The notes: generated by a model not told the origin, from the letters alone. A stretch of 22,956 nt of DNA from Ophiothrix spiculata (GCA_000969725.1 JXSR01S073186.1); one strand, 5' to 3'. Positions 8,944 through 17,819 are shown, counted from the stretch's first letter. Translations and numbers: made by a program.

Positions 8944-9719
8944 GGGCATTTTCACGGTAACGGAAGGACAATCACGGAATTTTTCTGTATTTCAAACACA
9001 TACATTGCCAAAATTGAATTGGATAAAATAAAACTAATTCCATATTTAGTTGAGTATACCTAAAAGCATTCATATTCAACAGGAATTTTTTCATAAAAAT
9101 TCCTTTGTCGCAAAATATGCATATTAATGAGGTCGGTCACAGAAGGACGGCAAAACGGACATGGTTTTTCACCTTGAGTACATTTTTGAAATTTTTTATG
9201 AAAGTTATGAAGAATACATTGCTTGGTGTTTCTGCAATAGTTTGCCACATTCCACTTCAAAATATTCCCTACGGTTATGTTTTAACAATGCGAAATGCGA
9301 AGGGATCATGGTCACGGAAGGACGGTAACTGAAGGACAATTTGTCCGCTGATTTTTGGGTGCACTGAACCGTAAAGCCTGGTCAGGTTTAACAAAAAATA
9401 CAACCTCATGTGTAAATTTGATCCTTATTTAAACCATTTAGAACAATAACACCCAAGTAAACAACCAAGAATGGGTTAAAAAACTTAAATAAAAATTACT
9501 ACTTTTCATTATGAAAATCAAGAAATTTGACCAAAAATTAGGTTTTTTAAAGAAATTTCATAGACATCTTTGTTCAGTCTTTTCAAAATTAGGTTCATTT
9601 TAAAGAGCTTCAAAATAGCTTTCTTTTGATACCAAATATATGGTGGTAGCATTTTTCATTGAATAGTTACATCATTTTTTCAATATTTTTCTCATGTCCA
9701 CTTTTTCGTGAAAATGCCC
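8944..9719. mobile_element. 776-bp inverted-repeat element with 4-bp target duplication AGGA
   Basis: The ends gggcattttcacgg and tcgtgaaaatgccc are terminal inverted repeats. They are bracketed by agga at 8940-8943 and 9720-9723. The interior contains repeated (t/a)cggaaggac(a/g) words near 8959, 9142, 9314 and 9331, possible transposase-binding subterminal repeats. Small frames inside encode nothing I recognise. The right-hand 165 bp recurs at 15338-15500, showing a multi-copy family. Confidence 0.7.
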
Positions 9720-9723
9720 AGGA

Positions 9724-10680
9724 TTGCAAGAAGGAACAGATTTAATGTGCTCAGGAAATGAATTCCAGATTAATCATCCTTGGGTACGAATGGTATTTAT
9801 ACCCAAATCAGTTTTGAAAAATGGTGGCCTGCATAAATTAGATCAGGCGTTATTAGATGATCGGGTAGCATCCTCAGAAATGTAAGACTATTTTACAAAA
9901 TATTGATCTAAATAAGAGACAAGGCATTTAGCATTATGTGTAACCAGAGACTTCTGATGTGTTTTGATAATCTGAGAATATCATAAATCGTTAAAGTATT
10001 TAACTTCGAAAATGAAGGATACGGTGAAATATGCAGGCCAAGCAAACTTTGTACGAAGACTCACAATTCTTTTTTACCGGAGTAAGATTATTTTAAACTA
10101 CATTTTTTTGAATTGTCCAATATATAATATTACAATAATACAAATGAGGAAACAAACGTATACATGATGAAGTGAAAATACACTATTACGGGCAGGGATA
10201 TGTTTCAGTCGATATAAAATACCCCAACTTATTTTGACACAAATTATTTGTATTATAATTTATAAGTATTTATAAGTATTATGTTTCTGCTAAGTTAAGC
10301 ATTCATAAATACAAGACACTTAACACTATACTTATTTCATTACCTTGATTTACTCATTTCATTACTATAACGATTCTTACAAATAATATGCTTTGTTTTG
10401 TCAATATTCAGAGATTATTTATTTTAAACTAAAGAGATGTGTTGGATAACTCGATATTTAGTAAAGTAATGAGATGATCTGAATTGTAGTCAGTAATAAC
10501 GATATTAGTGTCGTCAACATGGATAAAAAAAACCGTTCAGTGTTGATAAACACATTCAAAAGTAAAGAACCCAGAAATGATCCTTGTGGGACACCACACT
10601 GACTCGTAACAATATCAGACTTACATTTATTGATATGGATTGACCATGAGATCTTAATCTATAAATTAGAATATTGCGGT
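9724..10680 (-). mobile_element. Decayed LINE on the minus strand (RT core and ORF2 C-terminus)
   Basis: Read on the minus strand, 10500-10620 gives Q-C-G-V-P-Q-G-S-F-L-G followed, after a frame break, by H-V-D-D-T-N-I. These are the G-V-P-Q-G-S and F-A-D-D-T motifs of jockey/CR1/L2-type non-LTR reverse transcriptases. Farther 3' on that strand, 9725-9800 gives I-R-T-Q-G then L-I-W-N-S-F-P-E-H-I, the usual ORF2 C-terminal motif. Stops and frame changes interrupt the rest and the endonuclease is absent. The A of the first catalytic motif is altered (H-V-D-D). It is a non-functional fossil. The 8944-9719 element interrupts its 3' end and the 610-bp element lies on its 5' side. Confidence 0.6.
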
Positions 10681-10705
10681 TTAAGGGGAATTGTTCTTGG
10701 GTGGT

Positions 10706-11315
10706 TTAACCCTTGTTCTCCTGAGCTGTTTTTGTAACACGTTCTCCGAAGGGGGGGGGGGGGGTTGTTGCAACCCCCACTGCTAATATTTTGGAACGGA
10801 ACCCCCTATGAACTTGATTTTGTTATTAACAGATAGGTAGGACCCTCCCCTATCCAACGATACCAAGATCATTAAAATCGGCCAGGGCGTTACGTAATTA
10901 TTACGTCATAAAGTACTTTCGGGTTGGAAAATCAGGCAAAATTGCATTATGGCAAAATGGCCACCAAAACCAAAATTTTGTTATAAAAGTTCTAAATAAC
11001 GGATTTTCGTCCGATTTTTTGCTAATTAAGAAGGGAAATGATGATTCTAACGTGTCTTGTAAGTTTGAGTCTTATAGTATGCATATTTTTTAATGGCGAC
11101 TTTAAAAATTTCAGGGATTTCACCAACCCCCTCTACACCCCAACTTTGACGGCCTAACCCTAACCCCACCTTAGGTGCTACCCCCTAGTTTTTTCATCAA
11201 AATGACCGCAAAGGATGTAAAAGAGATTACCCAAATGCCTGGGGCCGGTTGTTTATGCGTTCTTATGAAACGGGGAAAAACCTTAGGTGGGCCCCCTTCG
11301 GAGAATAAGGGTTAA
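10706..11315. mobile_element. 610-bp inverted-repeat element bounded by TTAA
   Basis: Left ttaacccttgttctcc and right ggagaataagggttaa are inverted repeats (one mismatch), followed inward by ccgaaggggg and cccccttcgg. TTAA at both outer edges suggests a TTAA target duplication as in piggyBac-like elements. A run of 14 G (10751-10764) has expanded in the left arm. The interior has no transposase. The element separates the minus-strand LINE relic from the plus-strand one. Confidence 0.65.
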
Positions 11316-11339
11316 ATGTTATCTACAAAATAGAAACAG

Positions 11340-11742
11340 TTTGTGAGATATCAATCATGTGACTCAAAATAAAAAATGCGGAGTTCCACAGGGATCTATC
11401 CTGGACCCATTACTGTTCATACTTTATATAAATGATATCACAAGTACAACTGCTCTTTTTGAAATGATCCTATTTGCAGATGTCACAACTTTAATCATAT
11501 TCTCAATCTGATATTTCGTTCAAAATAGAATGTATTACCAAGGAACTCTGTGAAATAGTAATTGGTTTGAAGCAAATAAACTTTCTGTCATTGCCAAAAA
11601 ACAATTACATGACTCAACGGAAACATCACATAATACTTATAAGTATGTAGATTAAGTTCAATTGATCAAAACGAAAGAGCCAATAGCCCTGAAGAGTCTA
11701 TATGAAATGAGAAAAACTAACAACGATTCAGATAAACATAAA
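11340..11742 (+). mobile_element. Decayed LINE reverse-transcriptase fragment (plus strand)
   Basis: Translation from about 11374 gives K-C-G-V-P-Q-G-S-I-L-D-P-L-L-F, Y-I-N-D-I, and then F-A-D-V-T-T-L-I. These are the fingers/palm motifs of non-LTR reverse transcriptases. The second catalytic Asp is Val (F-A-D-V instead of F-A-D-D), and the Gly before P-L-L is Asp. Later, N-W-F-E-A-N-K-L-S (about 11552-11583) appears in another frame. It is inactive by catalytic loss and frameshifts. Confidence 0.7.
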
Positions 11743-11840
11743 GGCCCGTATTCCAGAAAGGTGTTTAGCTAAACCATTGTTTAACTGTTGACGGGAAATA
11801 ACACCTTGATTTAGCTAAACACCTTTCTGGAATACGGGCC
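11743..11840. mobile_element. 98-bp mini-element with perfect 31-bp inverted arms
   Basis: 11743-11773 and 11810-11840 are exact reverse complements (ggcccgtattccagaaaggt at the outer end), with a 36-nt loop. It sits inside the LINE relic. Perfect arm identity in an otherwise decayed neighbourhood points to a young insertion, or to arms kept identical by hairpin-templated repair. No target duplication is certain. Confidence 0.8.
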
Positions 11841-11879
11841 AATGTAGCTGTTTTGTTGGATAGTGTTTGTTTGGACAGA

Positions 11880-12190
11880 GTCACTTCTACCAAATTTTAG
11901 ACATGGAAAAATCATATCGATGCAATATCTAAAACAGTATCCAGAAATATTGGAATGTTGATAAAATTAATGGTACTCTTGTGTTACCTAACATAAATTA
12001 TGGTATTCTAATATAGATTAACACTGAACATATCTAGATAAAATTCATTAACTACAAAAGTGGGCAGAAAGGACTATTTGTTTTGAACATTAGATGTCAT
12101 GCTAATCCGCTCGTCAAAAAAATCAAAATGTGTATGACACTTTTAAACTTGATTTATAGGCTATTCATGTATAGGCTTCATAGAGTTTGC
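11880..12190 (+). mobile_element. LINE ORF2 C-terminal fragment, copy A
   Basis: The plus strand encodes T-W-K-N-H-I-D-A-I-S-K then R-N-I-G-M-L, and later L-Q-K-W-A-E-R-T-I. This is the region after the RT palm domain in jockey/CR1/L2-type LINEs. Frameshifts and stops are scattered through it. A second, less damaged copy lies at 16158-16490, so this piece is part of the duplicated unit carrying copies 3 and 4. Confidence 0.7.
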
Positions 12191-12314
12191 TACCTGATTA
12201 CCTGATAATTATTTTCGTTAACATAATTAGAACCCAAAACTGTAGCATCCACATATAAGAGTAAGAAAGTTTTTTCTGATCGATCAATTCGGACTTCTGG
12301 TCCTGTCTTATGGA

Positions 12315-12342
12315 AACAAAACAACAACAACAACAACAACAA
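12315..12342. repeat. (CAA)n microsatellite
   Basis: About nine units of acaacaaca. In the paralogous block the corresponding short A/C-rich site is where the SINE was inserted. Confidence 0.85.
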
Positions 12343-12725
12343 GCCAAAACTGCCAAAGGGTTTAGAAGCATGTTTAAAGAACATTTTTTACAAACATATA
12401 CATAAACTTGAGTTTTGAAACTATTCAGATCGTTTTGGGCATGTCTTGTTTTAAAGCACATCTTTTACAAACATATAGATAACTGAGTTTTGCAACCATT
12501 CAGATCGTTTGAACGTCTTGGGCATGTAAAATACGGTAGTTATTTTCAGTGTAAATGAAGTCCAAATGACAATCATTATGTAACATCATGATACACATGC
12601 TTTGGTCAACATTACCAGACAGTAGTTTTATATTTCGGTTGACTTTTCAGCAAAACTTACGTATATGTAAGACTTTGTAAAACACAGATGATAATACTCG
12701 GTATAGAAACAGTGTGCTTATCATA

Positions 12726-12731
12726 TTTATT
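12726..12731 (-). terminator. Predicted polyadenylation signal of GPCR copy 3
   Basis: tttatt on + reads AATAAA on the minus strand, about 285 nt downstream of the stop. Equivalent hexamers are at 6938-6943 for copy 2 and 17473-17478 for copy 4. The position is conserved in the three intact copies and lost in the pseudogene. Confidence 0.4.
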
Positions 12732-12852
12732 TTGCTACAAAAAAAATTCAATGCTTATCGCCAGAAAAGTGAAGATAACTTGAAGATTCGCACTAAACGT
12801 CTGTCCATTTCGTCTATGCTTATCTCAAACATGCCCAATGGTCATAACGATT

Positions 12853-12920
12853 GCTGAGATGGCAGAGCGTCTGAATTTAATAAGCGGGAGGTCCCTGATT
12901 CCCCGCCGGATTCAAATCAT
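12853..12920 (+). repeat. tRNA-like remnant downstream of GPCR copy 3
   Basis: gctgagatggcagagcgtct (box A-like) and ccggattcaaatcatg (box B-like) are the best-preserved version of the block found beside all four receptors. The A box resembles Leu/Ser-type tRNAs, but the stems do not pair convincingly. It is probably the head of an ancient SINE or a tRNA pseudogene. Confidence 0.5.
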
Positions 12921-13014
12921 GACCCAGAGACTTGTCTACGTCCCCGAGGGAAAGAATAAACATATACACCCTCTGAACTTTAACAGTGATTTCTTCTTAA
13001 ATTGCTTCTCCATG

Positions 13015-14007
13015 TTAGTAATCAGAAATGGAAAATGTGATAGCGGGTGTTTCCAAATCAACACTTCCACATCGTACACGTGAAATGAGAACCCTCTTTG
13101 CCGCATGTTTGAAGGCCGTATTCCGAAGATAGTAAATCAACACGTTCATAATTGTATTCAAAAATGCCATCAACTGCGCAATGCACATCAGCCATAAAGA
13201 CGTCTCTTGTCTTGTCAGGTTTTCGTAGATAAAAAGAGTAAGAAGTGGTGTCCATCCGACTGAAAGACAGATGGTCATGATAAAAAATGTGGCGAATGCC
13301 TTCTTGTCAGATTTCTTGCCGATGGCTCTTTCTTGAGCAGCAATCTTTGACGCGTGGAATTTCGCTAAAAGAAAAAGCCGAAGAAACATCACAAGAGTTA
13401 ACAGAAACGGGACAATGACAAATAAGAGAATAAACACGGTACCCCTGATGTCCACGACCGATTGATCTGTTGGGCCCGTTGTACACGCGTGCATAACTGA
13501 CGAATAGTATACCGTCCTTCCGGGCATAAAACAGTTTAAAGCTGCCATTGCAAACGCACAAAGCCATACTGACGACGATATCATCAGAGCTCGCGGAACC
13601 GTCATTAATGTTTGGTATTGGAATGGTCTTGTCACTGCGAAATATCGTTCAAAATTGACGCTCATGAGGGACATAACGGACGAAAAAGAAAACTCGATGT
13701 TAAAAAATCCAAAGATGGTACAAAGAAAATCACCAAATGGCCACCTGTCAGCGATAGTTGCAAAGAATATCGGCAGTATGTATCCCAGTCCTGATCCGAG
13801 ATCCGCAAGAGTCATTGATGTCATGAACACGCGAGTAATTGGATTTATTTGACGAATTCGTGGAAGAATAATAAGAGTCAGAGAGTTTGCAAACAGATTG
13901 AGGACGATGATGACTCCTATTGCGGTGACCTTGAAAACAAGAAGAGCAGCGGATGCTTGACTGGATGCTTCTGACTGTAACACGAGAGTTTGATTTGTAA
14001 CATTCAT
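13015..14007 (-). CDS. Intronless rhodopsin-type (class A) GPCR, copy 3, 330 aa
   Basis: Open from the ATG at 14005-14007 to a TAA at 13015-13017, with the same length and numbering as copy 2. Landmarks: sequons N2-V-T and N5-Q-T; N41 (TM1); D69 and P79 (TM2); C96 (TM3) and C175 (loop 2); E120-R121-Y122; W148 (TM4); P200 (TM5); G-W-T-P 251-254 (TM6); N288-V-L-I-Y292 (TM7). It differs from copy 2 mainly in the extracellular halves of TM2/TM3 (F-F-A-T-I-A, T-I-F-G-F-F-N-I-E), in loop 2, and at the extracellular TM6-TM7 connection, regions that often shape the ligand pocket. E105 places an acid within TM3 where copy 2 has V. The -3 base of the start is A. The N-terminal tail (L-Q-S-E-A) is like copies 1 and 2, but the body is like copy 4, suggesting a recombinant gene. 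No lesion is seen, so it is likely functional. Confidence 0.92.
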   Translation of the reverse strand: MNVTNQTLVLQSEASSQASAALLVFKVTAIGVIIVLNLFANSLTLIILPRIRQINPITRVFMTSMTLADLGSGLGYILPIFFATIADRWPFGDFLCTIFGFFNIEFSFSSVMSLMSVNFERYFAVTRPFQYQTLMTVPRALMISSSVWLCAFAMAALNCFMPGRTVYYSSVMHACTTGPTDQSVVDIRGTVFILLFVIVPFLLTLVMFLRLFLLAKFHASKIAAQERAIGKKSDKKAFATFFIMTICLSVGWTPLLTLFIYENLTRQETSLWLMCIAQLMAFLNTIMNVLIYYLRNTAFKHAAKRVLISRVRCGSVDLETPAITFSISDY

Positions 14008-14063
14008 CTTGTCACTTTGTTCTCAAACGACGATATCTCCAATACGTGGCTGTAAGCAGCACT

Positions 14064-14072
14064 GTATTTAAG
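14064..14072 (-). promoter_or_regulatory. Possible TATA-like box of GPCR copy 3
   Basis: The minus strand reads CTTAAATAC about 60 bp upstream of the ATG. The same CTTAAATACA word is present upstream of the relic at about 14512-14521, and CTGAAATACA upstream of copy 4 at about 18937-18947. Copies 1 and 2 lack a clear match. Placement would give a very short 5' leader. Sequence only; weak. Confidence 0.25.
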
Positions 14073-14173
14073 CAACTTGGTCCGACCCACTACTGGTTAA
14101 TGGTGCTCCAACTATGATCAGTCTCGATGGGCAGTTCCTCGGGCAACCGATCTTGGTGGTTATTTAATGTTTA

Positions 14174-14453
14174 CGCTATAGTAGAGAAGATCGGCAGAAT
14201 ATATCCGAATCCACAACCAAGGTCGGAAAGGGTCACTGATGTCATGAACACGCGAGTAACCGGATTCATCTGATGAATTTGTTGAAGAATAATAAGAGTC
14301 AGAGAATTTGCAAACAGATTAAGGGCGATGATGACTCCTTAAAATTTGTGGTAGCCTTGAAAACAAGAAGAGCAGTCGAGGCTTGACTCGATACTTCTAC
14401 TTCATGTAATGGGAGAGTTTCATCTGCGACATTCTTCCTATATGAGACTTTCC
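14174..14453 (-). pseudogene. GPCR 5' relic (N-terminus through TM2)
   Basis: This aligns with the first quarter of the receptors: S-S-Q-A-S-T-A-L-L-V-F-K-A-T, then N-L-F-A-N-S-L-T-L-I-I-L, then D-L-G-C-G-F-G-Y-I-L-P-I-F. Both ATGs at the copy 4 start position are changed (to AGG and AAG), both N-glycosylation sequons are lost, and a 5-bp insertion near 14341 breaks the frame in TM1. Similarity ends just after TM2, where a TAA appears. Its N-terminal tail (L-H-E-V) resembles copy 4, while TM2 (L-Q-Q-I, G-F-G-Y) resembles copies 1 and 2. It lies only 170 bp upstream of copy 3 and keeps a long 5' flank shared with copy 4, as expected for an unequal-exchange scar. Confidence 0.85.
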
Positions 14454-15337
14454 TTTCAAACAACAATGAATTATCTTCAAGATGGGCCTAAAAGCATGAC
14501 AAGTGGTATTGTATTTAAGCCACTGGGAGCAACGATAATTATATTATGTTCCCAACTTTGATCAATCCCATGGGATCGAAGAAACCAAGTCCAAACGTGT
14601 AAAAACTTTTTTTATTTCTCATCTGGCTTTTTACTTACGATTTTATTTACATCCAGGTTTCCGTAGCATATCAATTGCATTCGTTTACTCACCATCGTGT
14701 TTACACACAAGTTTGAACGACATTACCCTGTTTTGTGATATGGGTTTGTTAATTAATCTACATGAACGTTGCACTTATATTCATGCTGAATTACATAGTA
14801 TATAAATATTAAACGGAGAATAGGTAGAAACATGTAGAGCAATTACATTAAAATTGAATTTTTCAACTGCTCAACCACAACAGTCAATTACGGTATGTTG
14901 TGTGGTTTAAAAATACACTTCTGACAGCTGATTGAATCAAGTTTCTTTGTGTGAGCATTTATGATTAATTAAATTGTAATCAAATAAAGTTGACACGCTC
15001 TTGATAACACTTTTAAACTATGTTTTCAAACTATTTGAAACTCACATTTACGTTTCTATTTTCAAACTATATGAATAATTATCATTCCAATTTATATAAT
15101 TTGCAGTGGCAGCACCACAGGGGTACTTCCCCCTCCAAGAAAGGGGAGGAAAACTAAAAGGAAGAAAAGAAAAGGAGAAAGAGAAGAGAAACTTTTGATT
15201 TAATTTGTTCGTCATTGACCTAAATCCATCTTAGTGAAAGTTGAATGAAGTATAAAATCTTGTGATAGCAGCTATCAAGAAATTATAAAATCTGTTGATT
15301 AAAGCCATTAAGATTAACATTCCGGTTATAAATTCAT
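14454..15337 (-). repeat. 5' flank of the relic, duplicated upstream of GPCR copy 4
   Basis: Nearly collinear with 18889-19745. Shared landmarks are aatgaattatcttcaaga, gatcaatcccatgggat, tccaaacgtgtaa, gatatgggtttgttaat, cacttctgacagctgattga and aaataaagttga. A purine-rich tract (15136-15200; 19545-19612 in the partner) is preserved. The conservation probably reflects recent duplication, not proven regulation, but any shared receptor promoter should lie at its gene-proximal end. Confidence 0.75.
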
Positions 15338-15500
15338 AGACATTTTTGTTCAGTCTTTTCAAAATTAGGTTCATTTAAAAGAGCTTCAAAATAGCTTTCT
15401 TTTGATACCAAATATATGGTGGTAACATTTTTCATTGAATAGTTACATCCTTTTTCAATATTGTTCTCATGTCCACTTTTTCGTGAAAATGGCCATTTAG
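15338..15500. mobile_element. Right-end fragment of the 776-bp element family
   Basis: catagacatttttgttcagt through tccactttttcgtgaaaatg matches 9555-9717 almost base for base. The left three quarters of the element are missing. The paralogous position in block 4 (19752-20128) has different filler sequence. Confidence 0.8.
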
Positions 15501-15530
15501 GGATGGTCATTTGGGCAGAATAATAAAAAT

Positions 15531-15809
15531 ACCCTGTATACTCCTAGCTTTGGAGGGTCATAGCTTTAAAACAATACAATAAAATTTAAAAAAAAAGCTT
15601 GAAATTTAAGCTTTAAACTTGTATTGGAGCATTTTAGATCACTTGTAACGCGATGAGGCATATCATCAAAACAATTAAATCGTATCTCCTGATTTCAAGT
15701 AGTCATTGACCTAAACATCATATTTCGGGTTAAATTTTCTGATTTAATTGCATTATTAAGTTATCAACCTCCAAAGACAGGAGTTAATTCTTTCTGGGAC
15801 ACCCCGTAT
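15531..15809. mobile_element. MITE related to 20159-20458, left end lost
   Basis: The right terminal repeat at 15783-15809 (gttaattctttctgggacac) is identical to that at 20432-20458, and the interior aligns throughout. The left 27-bp terminal repeat is replaced by taccctgtatactcc. Flanks on both sides also match, so this and the block 4 copy derive from one insertion before duplication. Confidence 0.75.
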
Positions 15810-16158
15810 GCACCATCATTTCAATACAATGCAGCAATTTTATACATGTTCCTTAAATTCAATTATTGATAGCAATGAAATCAAATGGCAGAAATTATTG
15901 TGTCTTGTTACCAACATTTTTGATTAATAATCTTGATGTGATTTGATCATTGGGACAACTCTATTGTGAAAAACTTAATTATGTCGATAGCATAAAGCAC
16001 ATCATCATCTATGAGAAACATCCTGGAAACCCGGGGGACTACTCGCATGCTAAAGAGGCACTCATGCTCGTGAAATTGAACCCTACATATACGTAATTGT
16101 TGACAGCAGATTGCGTCCCAAAATGAAGTAAGATGTCGTAAATCGCACCCCAAATACT
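15810..16158. repeat. Duplicated intergenic segment (partner 20459-20800)
   Basis: gcaccatcatttcaa, gatcattgggacaactctat, gagaaacatcctggaaaccc and accctacatatacgtaattg occur in both copies in order. Similarity stops at about 16158, where the LINE fragment begins, and at about 20800 in the partner. The small open frame in it is not conserved and I see no gene. Confidence 0.7.
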
Positions 16159-16490
16159 GTTTAGGCGTATTTATTGATGGAATTTTGACATGGAAAAATC
16201 ATATCGATGCAATATCTAAAACAGTATCCAGAAATGTTGGAATGTTGACAAAACGGTACTTTTGTGTTACCTTACATAAATTATGGTATTCTAACATGGG
16301 GTAACACTTAACATATCTAGATAAAATTCATTAACTACAAAAGTGGGCAGCCAGGACTATTTGTTTTGAACATTACATGTCATGCTAAACCGCTCTTCAA
16401 AAAACTCAAAATGTTTATGACACTTTTAAACTTGACCTATAGGCGATTCATGTATAAGCATCATAGAGATTTGCTACCTGATACTAGTAT
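16158..16490 (+). mobile_element. LINE ORF2 C-terminal fragment, copy B
   Basis: The plus strand encodes L-G-V-F-I-D-G-I-L-T-W-K-N-H-I-D-A-I-S, R-N-V-G-M-L-T-K, and later C-H-A-K-P-L-F-K-K-L-K-M-F. This is the conserved region downstream of the RT palm in jockey/CR1/L2-type LINEs. Frameshifts separate the pieces. It is better preserved than copy A at 11880-12190, which extends the same alignment at nucleotide level. Confidence 0.75.
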
Positions 16491-16511
16491 ATAATTATTT
16501 TCGTTAACATA

Positions 16512-16658
16512 AAGGCGGTGTCACACATCACAAAACGTACGAATAACGTACTAATAACGTACACTGGATTTGTCATTGAAATACATGTAATATCGATTAC
16601 CATACAAGTTCGTTATTAGTACGTTATTTGCACGGTACGGTGATGTGTGACACCGACT
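16512..16658. mobile_element. 147-bp MITE with about 45-bp terminal inverted repeats
   Basis: cggtgtcacacatcac at 16516-16531 is the exact reverse complement of 16640-16655. After a short mismatched stretch, ataacgtactaataacg pairs with cgttattagtacgttat. The inner acgtacgaataacgtactaa block contains repeated ACGTA words. The paralogous site at about 12228 lacks it. A degenerate relative lies at 268-447. No coding capacity. Confidence 0.8.
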
Positions 16659-16778
16659 TAATCAGAACCATAACTATCCCGCAAGAAATGCCCAAAATTA
16701 TAGCATCCACAAGACTAAGAACGTTTTTTCTGATCAATCAATTCGGACCTCTGGTCCTGGCTTATGGAAACAAAATAG

Positions 16779-17153
16779 AAGTCAAGTTAGCTCAATCGGT
16801 AAGGCGCTCGCTTGCGGTGCAGAAGGTCCCGAGTTCGAACCCCGCCGGTGCCAAAAGTTGAATGTGCTTGAAATTCCCTTGGACAAGGAACTAACTGCTA
16901 GTTGTCTCGTGGAAACCCCTACGAAACTCGGGGAGCTGACCCGGGCAGCGATGGTGCGTATGTGGGTTGATCAAGGTTCAGCGCCCCTAGAGGTTGTCGC
17001 AGAACCTGAAATGATGCTTGGTGTGGAATGGAGCTTACTTGGGACACAGTGGTCAGCGAACACCTGTAAAGTGTGCAGAGGCCGAGTGGAATTACAAATC
17101 TGGGAGGCATAGCGCACTATAAATCCCCAGTATTTTTTTTTTTAATTTTAAAA
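16779..17153 (+). mobile_element. tRNA-derived SINE
   Basis: The 5' 75 bp is tRNA-like: box A tagctcaatcggtaag at about 16789 and box B gagttcgaaccccgc at about 16831, followed by a g-c-c-like acceptor end. Then comes a body of about 290 bp that is clearly GC-richer than its surroundings, beginning with ttggacaaggaactaactgc, and a T/A-rich tail. Candidate target duplications aacaaaa lie at 16769-16775 and 17155-17161. The paralogous block 3 (12310-12345) has no insertion. An 84-codon open frame across the body is incidental. Confidence 0.85.
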
Positions 17154-17161
17154 TAACAAAA

Positions 17162-17819
17162 CAAGCCAAAACTGCCAAAGGGCTTACAAGCATGTTTAAA
17201 GCACATATTTTACAAACATATACATAACTGAGTTTTGAAACCATTCAGACCGTTTGAACGAGCTTCAACGTTTTGGGCATGTAAAATACGGTAATATTTT
17301 TTAGTATAAATGAAATCCAAATGACAACCATTATGTAACACATGATATAAATGCTTTGGTCAACACCAGACAGTTGTTTTATATTTCAGTTGAGTTTTCA
17401 GCAAAACTTACGTACGTGTAAGACTTTGTAAAACACGGATAATACTCGGATAGAAACAGTGTGCTTGTCATATTTATTTTGCTATAAAGTCTTAATTCTT
17501 ATCGCTAGAAAAGTGAAGATAATTTGTATGTATATACTAAACTTCTGTCCATTTACATCTAGTGCTTATCTCAAACATGTCAAATGGCCATCACGATCGC
17601 CGAGATGGCAGAGCGTCTGAATTGAATAAGCGGGAGATCCTGCATTCAGATCAAGGCATAGAGATTTGTCTAGGTCGCCGGGGGGGGGGGGGGGGGGGAT
17701 AAACATACACCCTCTGAACTTCTCCATGGGGTATGCATTTCATGCAAGTACTGTGCATCATTGATTGATTGAACTTAGTGCTTCTCCATGTTAGTAATCA
17801 GAAGTGGTGCTTCTCCTTG
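17162..17819 (-). repeat. 3' flank of GPCR copy 4
   Basis: Collinear with 12340-13014, including aagccaaaactgccaaaggg, ttttgggcatgtaaaatacg and acagtgtgcttgtcatattt. A minus-strand AATAAA is at 17473-17478, about 345 nt past the stop. A tRNA-like remnant at 17597-17655 is more decayed than in block 3. A run of 19 G at 17680-17698 has expanded from a short ccgaggg-type site. The last part, 17715-17819, includes a local duplication of the stop-codon region (gtgcttctcc, ttagtaatcagaagtgg twice). Confidence 0.65.
17597..17655 (+). repeat. tRNA-like remnant downstream of GPCR copy 4
   Basis: gccgagatggcagagcgtct remains box A-like, while the box B equivalent (attcagatcaagg) is degraded. It occupies the same position as in the other three copies. 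Confidence 0.4.

Larger units (their letters stand above)
12190..13014 (-). repeat. 3' flank of GPCR copy 3 (duplicated with 16455-17819)
   Basis: Long stretches match the region left of copy 4: gcttcatagag, tctgatcgatcaattcgga, aagccaaaactgccaaaggg and aacagtgtgcttatcatatt. This block lacks both the 147-bp MITE and the SINE present at 16512-17153, so it shows the pre-insertion state. A (CAA)n microsatellite fills 12315-12342. A minus-strand AATAAA lies at 12726-12731, about 285 nt past the stop codon. Confidence 0.7.

Noticed and set aside
12198-12461. Cys-rich frame with a run of eleven Cys/Leu-type residues
   Set aside because: It is produced by reading through the (CAA)n microsatellite in the duplicated 3' flank.
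15136-15200. Purine-rich tract as a splice or promoter element
   Set aside because: The tract is duplicated at 19545-19612 along with the whole flank, about 1 kb from any gene start. Nothing beyond composition supports a role.
16783-16855. Functional tRNA gene
   Set aside because: The A and B boxes are good, but it lacks a clean acceptor pairing and runs straight into a body of about 290 bp with a T/A tail and flanking repeats. A SINE head fits better.
16858-17112. 84-codon plus-strand protein after the tRNA-like head
   Set aside because: It lies wholly within the SINE body. The opposite strand is also open, and the frame reflects the GC-rich SINE and not a gene.
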